From: Sanghuangporus weigelae
Taxonomy: Eukaryota; Basidiomycota; Agaricomycetes; Hymenochaetales; Hymenochaetaceae
Assembly (NCBI GenBank): GCA_033182465.1
Contig: CP137319.1
Coordinates: 310,001-374,000, forward strand
Direction of reading: 5' to 3'
DNA: 64,000 nt
Shown here in pieces: positions 37,401-46,727 of the stretch; position 1 is the first letter of the stretch, and each line of letters begins with the position of its first letter. Below the pieces are notes generated by a model. It searched no databases and was not told the DNA's origin. It saw only the letters and a program-made list of their open reading frames with translations. The position numbers and the translations under genes are program-made.

Positions 37401-38724
37401 TGTAAGAAGCACCGACACGCTAAGTCCAAAATCACGCACGTGACACATATTCCGCCACGTTCCGCGTCGTAACAGCTTAACCCAGCGCGGATCGACAAGA
37501 TTCGAAGCGGAACGGTCTATTACAGCCTCGCGCATCGGACTGCCGCCTGAAGAGGACTTACGACGTTGGAAATCACACAAGGGTAGCAGATCGGACACCT
37601 GAGCCACCCAGTCGACTCCACAAAGGAAGGCTCAGTTGATTCGTCCTATCAGTCCCAATCTCGAGGTTTGAATTGAGAAACTTGGACTCGACCACCGACG
37701 CCTCCCAAGCTTCGAACCGATGCATTGTGCTCCGACTTTTCCTCTTTATGTTCTATATGCGCTCATATTTTGTTTTATGCCCTATGATCTATATGCTCGC
37801 CACTTTCCAGATATGTTCACCTCGTCTTTTGTTCTCCATGCTCCCCTTTTTATGATATGCCTTCCGACTTCTCTTCGTATATGCTCCCTGATGCTTCGAA
37901 GGCTCAGGATGGACAATGTTATAAATAGACAATCTATTCGCGTAGAGGAGACAGTTCAGTTCAGTACAGTACAGGAGTCGAGTCCGGATCTGAAAGCCCA
38001 TTTCTAGTCCTGCTCGTCTTCTCTCGTTGCTATAGTCGAATCACTTCAACTCTCACTGTACTCACTTCGACTCCCCTGCCTCTATCAAATATACGATAGT
38101 TCTGCTTCACACGTCCCGAAACCTCTGCTTAACAGTCGCGTTCCGAGATTAGTGTGCTCAGTTCGACTCGCGTTGCTGTTAGAGAATCTTCACTCAAAAA
38201 CTACTCGTCTCCCTAATCAGCTCTCGTCTCCCCGCTCCGTTTCCACGTCGTTTTCGCATCGTTACGCTGCGGAATACCTCGCGTTTCATCGCATCTCGTC
38301 GCATCGTATCGGATCCTCGTAGGATCACTCTAGCTTCGTTCTAAGCCTTGGGAATATCGTCCCAAGCTTCGTCTCATCGTCTTCTAGTCCCCAGGGTTCG
38401 AATCCATTGAAGGATTACCTGTGAGGATATCATTCGTACCATCGTATCGCCGCCGCCGATCCCCCTCGCTTCGACTTCTCCCACTTGCTTCTTAGCATCT
38501 CTTCTCCAATCAAATCCCCACCCCTGCATACTTTCAGCAGCCTCAAATCTCAAACTCACTCATCCCCTCCGAAACCGCTTCGGAACTTAGCTTAACCCTT
38601 CGGAAATCATCCCAGCTTTAGCCTATAGTCATCCTTCCGCCATTCCATTTGTCTTGATCCTACAGGACAGCCCCCAACAGAACTGTGACACTCCTCTGCT
38701 AACAGAAAGTACCAAGGAGTTTCA
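37401..38724 (+). mobile_element. Solo LTR, family F, target GCGG
   Basis: 1324 bp, TGTAAGAAGCACC...AAGGAGTTTCA, flanked by GCGG at 37397-37400 and 38725-38728. Transposon copy 2 has the empty site (TTCGCGGAATTC in complement, near 48012-48024). Its last bases match the end of family C (GGAGTTTCA), so C and F may be related. Confidence 0.92.
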
Positions 38725-39214
38725 GCGGAATTCATCGCCGGCCTGTTGGACAAAATGCATCCCTTCCCCGGCACCCAATCAGTCATCATGATGGACAACT
38801 GCCCGATACACAAGGCTCCCGAGATCCAGGAGCTCATCGAATCTCGGTCTGTCTCACTAGCAATGCAAGTCGCAGCTTGTACTGACCCCTTTGCTTAGGG
38901 GTGTCAGGCTTGAATTTCTTCCTCCTTACTCACTAGACTACAATCCTATTGAACTTGCATTCTCCGTAATCAAGTCCAGGCTTTGGAGAATCTGACGAGT
39001 TTATTTTATTTCTTCTTGCAGGCAGGGAACCGTGCCTAGTTCCATAAAGTACTCAATATTCGTCGTCGTCTTTGTCATGAGAACATACCGCTTTGCCCGA
39101 ACGACTAATGAAGATGCTGGCCAAAAGCTGATTTTGACGAAGTCGACACCGAGCGCGTTTGGAATCACTTTTGGCCTTAAATGCTGGCGCGTTGACCGTC
39201 ATAGTAGTATGGCA

Positions 39215-39575
39215 ATCTGACGATTTGATAGCCATCGCATTTGATGTACAACCGGATAATGGACGCGACCCGTCAGTTCTATCTTACATGCGCCTCATGA
39301 GAAATCTCGAATGTAAAATTAAGGTCCAGTACGCTCTCAATGAAAGACGATCGATACTCATTGTTCTAGATTACGAGGGGGGCGCTTTGCGCAAAATGAA
39401 CATCAAATCGCGACACGACATAATGATGTGCATCAGAACGCCACCTCGCCGCAGTTTAAGAAGATTACCACAAGTGTTCTAGCATGGTGTGTTCTAGCAT
39501 GGTACCTCGACTCCAATGAAGGCATTGGCAAACTCGTTAAAGGATATAGCGCTGATGAACACGATCGATGAACAG
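39215..39575 (+). pseudogene. Fossil copy of exon 3 of the gene at 43323-45491
   Basis: Plus-strand text SDDLIAIAF, YMRLMRNLE and LDYEGGALRKMN corresponds to SNDLIDYAD, YVRFMENLE and VDDGRALRKMN in exon 3 of the minus-strand gene 5 kb away. Similarity runs to LMNTIDEQ versus LMNMNDEQ, the last residues of that exon, and ends at the splice boundary. The copy is out of frame in its second half and has stops. No neighbouring exons are visible. It shows the gene belongs to a duplicated family. 39576-39959 holds nothing I recognise apart from a short minus-strand open frame. Confidence 0.65.
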
Positions 39576-39959
39576 TAGGTGCGATTGTTTACCTTGCCCC
39601 TTTCCTTGCATTGTGCGCTTATTTGTTTCGATTAGAAGTGTTCCATACGCTCAGGAAACGCTTTCACCAGTGCGGCCCAAGCAGCTTCAATGCAATGCTC
39701 GCATTTCATATGTGTAACTGTAACTATAAATAGAGATTGTTGCCGGCAGAGCCAGAAATAATCAAAGAAGCTCTGATTCTCGCTTATGAAGCAGCAGTCG
39801 CTTTTGGTGAGTTTTTTTGAAGAGTATGCTTCCTTTTGATGAAGCATCCATAAGTATCTATCTGGTCTCACGGCATGACTTTGCTTTCCCATGCCCATGA
39901 GATTGTGTCAATTGATCGATATCGAGATCAATATCTGTTCCCCTCTAACCACGACCAAC

Positions 39960-41386
39960 ATGTCATTTGAGGGCACTACCGAAAACCAGAGTTTATGTGG
40001 GTCCTCATCCTCCATTCTTCTTGACTTGTTCTGAGATTGTCTTAGATATCCAAGTTCCTCGGAATGAAGGTAAGAATTTTCTCTTATGTAGAGTTCATTC
40101 TCGTTGTACTTATAATCGGGTATAAGGCACCCTCTCGGAATTGCGGGTGCCCATTTCTACATGGAATATGTCTGTGTCCAGAGCTCTGAATGAGCAGGCC
40201 ATCGGCAGCTCTGATTTCTACCAGGGGTACTTGGCTGCCATTCGGCAGGTGGCACCCTGCATCCGCGAGTTGTTTCAGGCGCATGTGGAGCTGGCCGTCC
40301 GCACCGATACGCTGATTACCCTGCATAACCAAGCCACAATTGACGATCTGCAACGGAGGATGGCAGAAGTGAGTTTTAGCACTTTCTTTCAAGGATTTAT
40401 AATTGCTTATAATCTCTTAGGAACAATCGTCGACTCACGCTATCGGAGGAAGGAGTAGTTTGGATATCGGTCTGAAGCTCCTCACCGAAGCGGGATGTAT
40501 TATGGCGGAAATCGGTAGCCAGGACGGTGTCCTTCAGGTCGGAAACGAAACAAGACATCAAGCTTTTATGACCTGCATCGACAAGTATAAAAAACCCATC
40601 CCGAATGTCTTTCTCTCCAATGTGTGCAGTTTGATGATCGGCTTCAAGGAACTAGTGGTGAAGGAGGAGGAGGATCCGAATGCGGTTGATGTAATGATGG
40701 CGTTTCTGGCGGCAGTTCAATGGCGAATCCCGCTCTTAAAGGACACAATCGAAACCGTGTCAAGTAGCCTACCGTCACGGCGGAGAAATCAGGTTGAACT
40801 TCTTGAGTTCTGCGTGCGGGCATTCCCTCCGGAAGAAACTTATGCGCAGGCAGCGGTTGATTTTTTCGTCAACAAACGCAACCCCATTCGGCAGCTTGGA
40901 AACAACGCTGCTCACCCGATAGACATCGGGATGTCATTCGCCTCGATCAATTTTTTAATCGAGCAGGTTCGGATAAGCGAGGAGAATAAAACAGCCCTAC
41001 GTCAAATCGCCTTCGAAATGGAAACTATTCACGATTCCTACCAAGATATAGAGCTCGGGTATGTCAGGCGGGAAGAAGAGGAGGAGCCGAAGAAGGAGAA
41101 GAAAGGGAAAGGGAAGGGGAAGAAAGGGAAGGAGAAGGGCGATACCATTGCTGTTTTACTCGGTGATACCCAAAAACGCACACCCAGAGTCAAGCTGTGG
41201 GCTAAGGAAATGTTCGTGCCAATGAGGATGGTTCTCCGAGAACCTCGATCAGAGGAGTATGATTCAACGCCGATCAAATCGAGCGCAGGAGGGAGTGGCG
41301 AAGTTGTGGTAGAGGGAAAAGGAAAAGGAAAAGGAAAAGGAAAAGGGAAAGGGAAAGAGAAGGCGAGACCGAGTAAGAGGTGTTGA
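39960..41386 (+). CDS. Unrecognised intron-containing gene, helical protein with Lys/Gly repeat tail
   Basis: Not recognised. Start chosen at ATG 39960 because three GT-AG introns (about 39991-40047, 40072-40127 and 40370-40421) then give one frame: MSFEGTTENQ-NIQVPRNE-GTLSELRVPISTW, and on to MAE-EQSSTHAIGG. The body is alpha-helical with no transmembrane segment (AIRQVAPCIRELFQAHVELA; LLTEAGCIMAEIG). The tail is very basic, with two low-complexity blocks, KKEKKGKGKGKKGKEKG (about 41090) and a six-fold KGKG run (about 41315), ending PSKRC. It lies head-to-tail with the next gene, 318 bp apart. Confidence 0.6.
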
Positions 41387-41704
41387 GTGTAAATGAAGGG
41401 AGGAAAGAGAAGAAGAGGAGATGATTGCTCCCACTGTGTACTTTAGTCCAAGCTCTGTGTCCTTTGCTCCTCGAAAGATTCAAAGAAAGAAAGCGCGCGC
41501 CACTTGGCCACACTAGATTAGAGATCCGGTCAGACGACCCTAGATGTTAGTCAGCCGAGCCTGGGTAAGATTCGGCTTGTCGTCCGTATAACAGAAAGCC
41601 AGAGATGAATGATCCCCAGTACCCACTTTGTCTCCTCCCACCATCATTGTTATCTCCCTCCCCTACACCGATCTTCCCCACTCAAACTCTGTTTGAGTAG
41701 TGTC
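41387..41704. other. Intergenic region
   Basis: 318 bp between two plus-strand genes. No gene or repeat is recognised; it should contain the terminator of the first and the promoter of the second. CT-rich stretches occur just before 41705. Confidence 0.4.
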
Positions 41705-43022
41705 ATGTACTCCTCGCGAGCTACCCTTAGGGGCTGTGAGTATCAGCCGCTATTGTTCAAAGCACTGAAAATAACTGACCGCCACAACCTAGCCCTGAGT
41801 TCCAGAAATGTTCCCATTCTGGAGAAAGTCAGCCCAGGTACGTTTCCTCGGTTGAATGCTGTAGCACGCACACTTTCAAACTCTTTTGATCAGTATCCAA
41901 GACAGTAACTTCTGCGAAGTCCGTATCTCCAGATACAGAAGCAGTGAATGCTGCGAAGACTGCGAAGGAGAAGGAGGATGCGTTTGTAGATGACATGAAC
42001 CAACACTTTACGGCTATGCGCGAGCAAATTGGACTCGGAATTAAGAGCACCCAAGAAAAATTTGCCATTATACATAGGGAATTGTACAAACGGAGAGAGC
42101 GTTTGAATAAAAACGAGATCGCTTTCAATATTGTAGGAATCTTTCTCCTTTCTTTTTTTCGGCATAATGGGAAGTTTGATTTGTCATGTTTTAATAGGAA
42201 ACCCGGACCCAAGCAAATGAGACAAATCCAGAAGTTCTCCAGAGAGCGTTGACCATTGTGTACGACGCAGTAGCCGCTTACGTGGATAGTCTACAATCCG
42301 CAGACCAGCAGATTCCTGGGGGCACCACCTGGAGACTGGAGGACGCAAAGACTTCCGACGGACGTATTAATGCCGAGATTTTCACGCAGAAGCTCTGGGA
42401 ATTCCTCGAACTCCAGCGCGATTCCATTGTGGGAACAGAATTGGCATTTTTAGCGGAGCGTTTCTGCCAAAAGCTGGTTGAGTGGACTAAATTTACAGAA
42501 GATCAGCGCAAAAGTACCAAGGAGATGGATATAGATAAGGCAGAGGATCGATTTCGTCGCCTAAAGCGGGCGTCTGAATGCTTCCCGAAGGACGATGTCT
42601 CGATTAAGATCCTATCCTTTGTGGTTTTCGCGCCGAAAGCCTCCAGTACTGAGAATAATTATAAAGCGGAGATGAAAGATCGATATGATTCCCATCGCTA
42701 CCGAAGTGTTGCGTACAGTTCCAAGGCGAGGTGCGACTATGAGCAAGGCAGCGAACCGCTTGAAGAGAAGAAGAAGCGTATTTGGTATCATGGTCATTTA
42801 TCAGTGCTCGCACTTCTGCTGGAGCAGGTCAGGCAGGCCGAATCTGACGACCCGAATCGTGGTTTTCCTGTTTTCACTCAAGCGGACACATATGGTGATT
42901 CGGATGATGATTCGGATGGTGATTCGGATGGTGATTTGTCCAGGACAGATGACATGGATACGGGCGACGAAAGTGAATCCTCAGTATCGAACGGTTGTCC
43001 GCCGGTGGTGAGCCCTGCATAA
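41705..43022 (+). CDS. Unrecognised intron-containing gene, charged helical protein with acidic tail
   Basis: Not recognised. Three exons: 41705-41837, 41894-42132 and 42198-43022, with GT-AG introns of 56 and 65 bp and one continuous frame. The middle is strongly helical (NAAKTAKEKEDAFVDDMNQH), then a domain with FTQKLWEFLELQRDSI and FLAERFCQKLVEWTKF. The C-terminus has a DSDDDSDGDSDGD run (about 42898-42940) and ends in SNGCPPVVSPA. The start could lie in an upstream exon. It converges on the minus-strand gene at 43323; the 300 bp between them show no gene. Confidence 0.6.
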
Positions 43023-43322
43023 ATTTGTACGGTATTTGGGTCTCCGCACCATTTTTTATGGTTGTAACTAACATGATCTGAGTTTGCTCCTTGCGTTTGG
43101 GCCTTAAGTTAGTGGAATTTTTCGAAATCGCCTTATTCTCATTTCGTTATGGCGGTTCGTTTGATATGCATACCAGTTTTTTGATAGGAGTTTCTGGGAA
43201 CATTATTGATTTCGGATCGTCTCCAGAAATTTGTTCCCACTTCCTTTCGTACCCTTATTTATTGTGCGCATGAATATATGTAATGTAACACATCATGTTT
43301 ATTATTGAACGTTATTGTCTGT

Positions 43323-45491
43323 TCAGCCAATGTCCTCCCGGGCATAGAAAAGCACGGCGGATGCAAGCCCACGCGTGATGTGAACACCCAACTGTGACGC
43401 CATTGAAATCAATTCGTCGGTTGTCAACCTGAGTAGAATCGGGTTAATGCGCGGATATCCATTACATTTCAGAACATCGGCCAGCACTGAGTAGTTCATG
43501 TTGTCGCGCCCTCGTTCCATGTGATCATCGCACATCTTCAACCAAACCTCTACTAAAGGATAATCACGAATTTTATTCTTCGCGGACGGGGAGCCTCGAG
43601 TTCTGTTGTGGTGACCTTTGCAATGATATCCGTTACGACGCGATGCAGAGTGCCTGTTCCAATATCTGTGATGCCTGTAGTCATCCTCGGATAACGAACT
43701 GCGATTGTGATAATCCTTTTCTGCGGAGCTTTCGGAGTCTGCCCGCCCCGATGATGATGAGGATCGAAAGCGACGTGTATGACCTCTCTTTCTGATGGAT
43801 CGGCTCCTGCCACGATGACGCTCCCTGCCACGCAATGATCCACGGTACCTTCTATCGTCCCTCGGCCTGTCTCGTGCAGGCCGGGAGGCGGGCGATGGCG
43901 ATGCATGGCGAGTCCTTCCAGCACTGGAATTTTCTACACCTGGTTTGATCTGCGGATCCCCATCTGCTTGTGCTTGACCAGCGCCAGCTTGGTTTGTAAG
44001 CCCCTGCTGCATGCCTATGGTGGTTGAACCTAAGGTGGTCTGCACAGTTCGCTTTGATTTGTGGTAGTCGAGCAAGTTCAGCTGCCTGGGAACCTCCGAA
44101 GCTGTCACGCCCGGAGCTTTACTTAGCTACAAAAGCTCAGAAGCCTCCAGAATCACATAGATGATAGTAAGACACGTACTAGGAGCCTTGCATGATCAAA
44201 ATAATTCTTCATTGTATAATATATATGAGTGCCATCGGCACGAACATAACAAACTTCCTCCGGATGCGCGCTACACCGTAGGTTCTGCTTGATCTCCTTG
44301 ATATGAGGCGCGAGCATTGCATTCAGGTCATCTTTCGTTGCTTCCGCCGCACTGGTTGGTTTGGTCGCATTCTGAAGTACGCTTCCTGAGCGTTTAGAAC
44401 CCTTCTAAATGGAACAGAATTCGCGCATCAACACGTGAAAGAGAGAAAGGCAAACGATCACATTTACCTGTTCATCGTTCATGTTCATAAGCACAATTTC
44501 GCCTGCACTATCGACCTTGCACTTTTTCTTCAGCTCCTCAAGATACTTCTTGAACCCTTGCACAAGCTCATCAAGATCTACATCGGATTCGAGATACCGT
44601 GGTTGAATCTTCGTTCCAATCTTCTTAAACCACGAACCGGTGTAGCCTAGTGTAACCGAGGTGGGATAGCACTGAAGAATACTTGCCACGTTCTGATGCA
44701 CATCGATTATGCTGTGTTGAGGTTCGACGTTCATTTTGCGCAAAGCCCGCCCATCATCAACCAGAACGACAAGTGTTGATCGCGTTTCTTTAGGAGCTTG
44801 CTGCTCCTCTTTTTCACGTTCGAGATTTTCCATGAAACGCACGTAAGATACAACCAAAGAGTCGCATCTATACTCTTGGTCCGAATTGTCAGCGTAGTCT
44901 ATTAAATCATTAGAGACTGACAAACTCCTATAATGGTCTACGCACCGGCTGCAAGCAACGGATTATCAAAGTCCCAAGGATCGCTAGTACCGACTCTGTT
45001 GGTATCTGACTCTTGACCCAGATCGTCATTAGCCATTCGGGCAATATCAAGTTGTGATGGTTCTTCATCATAGGGCTCTTCATATTGATACGTCAGGTCC
45101 TCGTCAGCAGCTCTCTGGCCCCTTGCTTTTGCCATGGTGGGCTCTGCTTCCATGTTATTCTGTTACGAAGTATGAGTGCAATACCAGAAGACAAGACTAT
45201 CAGTACTACCATCTCTTCAACACCGTTCTTGTTGACAGCAGGCCGCTCTGCCTTCCTTTGCCGGCCTCGTTTCCGTGGTCCTTCAGCAATGACATCTGCA
45301 TTTTGAGAGTTCGAATGAGGGCCATTTGCTCGCTGGGGCTCCAGGGCCATTGCTGCTTTTTTGGGAGAGGCGTTTCTTGTAACGGCGGATGCCTGCTTCG
45401 TCCCAGCAGTCTTACTAGCCACAGTCTTGCGAACTGCAGTCTTGCGAACCGCAGTCTTGCGAACTGCGAGTTTTCTAGGAGTGGGACTCAT
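43323..45491 (-). CDS. Unrecognised Agaricomycete repeat-family gene, five exons
   Basis: Minus strand, start ATG 45491 (MSPTPRKLAVRK), stop 43323-43325. Exons 45491-45210, 45159-44946, 44916-44468, 44404-44180 and 44126-43323, all GT-AG. Order: basic N-terminus with five RKT-type repeats and an AT-hook-like PRKRGRQRK; acidic linker; a beta-rich region LVVLVDDGRALRKMNV...VTLGYTGSW that could be ubiquitin-like; a Cys/His stretch CSAHPEEVCYVRADGTHIYY (possible metal site); an Arg/Ser-rich region like that of splicing factors; and a C-terminal helical, SAM-like part (LADVLKCNGYPRI, LTTDELISMASQLG). I have seen multi-copy Agaricomycete proteins with this plan but know no function. Nuclear location is inferred. 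Confidence 0.65.
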
Positions 45492-45734
45492 GATGGTAAG
45501 AGATGAAAAAAAAAAAAAGTGATGTGGCAACGAAGAAGGTAGCTGCTTATAAACGTATTCCCAGCTCACTTACTAGCCCTCCGGAGATCGATGATCCAAA
45601 GTCCGCAAACATACACTATCTTCAGATTCAACGGCCTATACAAGCACATCATAGCAACAGTGGCGAAAGAAGGAATAACTATCCAAAGAATTAATGGAAT
45701 ACACCTGCCTGCAGAGTTGCTCAACAACTGACGT

Positions 45735-45930
45735 TGTCGGTCGGCGGTGTCGTATCTGAAGGTGCTACAGATGTCCGTCCTACTAAGGGTGCTGAATGTA
45801 TGAAGGGACCTCCAAAAATGGGATGCCGACGCTGTCGGTCGGCGGTGTCGTATCTGAAGGTGCTACAGATGTCCGTCCTACTAAGGGTGCTGAATGTATG
45901 AAGGAACCTCCAAAAATGGGATGCCGACGC
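45735..45930 (+). repeat. 98-bp direct duplication at the end of the A LTR
   Basis: 45735-45832 and 45833-45930 are nearly identical (TGTCGGTCGGCGG...). The second starts with the LTR end sequence and is preceded by ACGC (45829-45832). Confidence 0.85.
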
Positions 45931-46583
45931 TATCAGACTCTCAAAGACCTACTACCCGGCAGGTGCCAGGAACCGTCGGAGACGTAATGGATGGGTCTAA
46001 GGATGCCGCTGGATAAAGGAAATAGGATAACAGGGCCGCCGCTCAAAAGGGGGGATCACAAGAGGCTGCCGACATGGTATAAACTCGGCCACAGGAAGGT
46101 ATGAAGCGTATAAGATGAATATAAAGGATAAAAAGGAGTGAGTGGCTGGAGAAGGCGCCGCTGGGTCGTCTGATAGGATGCCTGGGTCGTCAGATGGCCG
46201 CCGACGTCGAATAGAGGGGTGCCGGACTGAGGGGGAGGCCGCAGGAATCCGCCGAAGTAGCGTAAACGCGACAGATGAAAGGAAAAGACCGTATAAGATC
46301 AATATATGGGATAAACTGGAGTGAAAGGCTGGAAAGGACGCCGAAGGGGAGTCTGATGAGAAGCCTGGGTCGCCGAAGGGTCGCCGACGTCGAATAGAGG
46401 GGCGCCGGATCACTGAACGTCAGAGCGGCAGAGGCGTACCGGAGGCGGCGAAGGCAAGTAGAATGTGGAGTCAAACAAGAGGAGATGTCAAGGATAGTAT
46501 ATAGTCAAGGGGGAGGCTCAGTACATGAGGGGAGACTCAGAGTGAGGGATATCTCGAACTCTGGCACTCGGTCTGGTACATGC

Positions 46584-46727
46584 TCTTGGAATCCTTGCTA
46601 GGCTTGGAATCCTTGCTAGGCTTGGAATCCTCGCTAGGCTTAGAATCCTTGCTAGGCTTGGAATCCTTGCTAGGCTTGGAATCCTTGCTAGGCTTGGAAT
46701 CCTTGCTAGGCTTGGAATCCTTGCTAG
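46584..46727 (+). repeat. 18-bp minisatellite, eight units, inside the A LTR
   Basis: Unit CTTGGAATCCTTGCTAGG, two units with one change. Other A copies in the window have only one or two units at this place, so the array is variable in length. Confidence 0.92.

Larger units (their letters stand above)
34167..38990 (+). mobile_element. Tc1-like DNA transposon, copy 1, with two solo LTRs inside
   Basis: The left end CAGCTAATTGCAAAATTGTT follows a TA. It is followed by ~1 kb of non-coding sequence shared with copy 2. The transposase starts at 35193 with helix-turn-helix KLSASQIAALIDIPKTTVFQ and a second DNA-binding part (SDATIRRSLLRAGFTLKK, 35540-35606). Catalytic motifs are FVDESACDRRAF (37160), MDNCPIHK (38793) and SPDYNPIELAFSVIKSRL (38925). 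The D LTR (35639-37031) lies inside its second intron (about 35607-37067). The F LTR (37401-38724) splits a coding exon. The right terminal repeat was not found, so the right end is approximate. Confidence 0.75.

Noticed and set aside
38385-38412. GGTTCGAATCC, which looks like a tRNA T-loop
   Set aside because: The stem on either side does not pair and no D-arm, anticodon arm or acceptor stem is found upstream. It lies inside the F LTR.
45735-45930. CRISPR-like array
   Set aside because: Two direct units without spacers in a eukaryotic LTR; a duplication.
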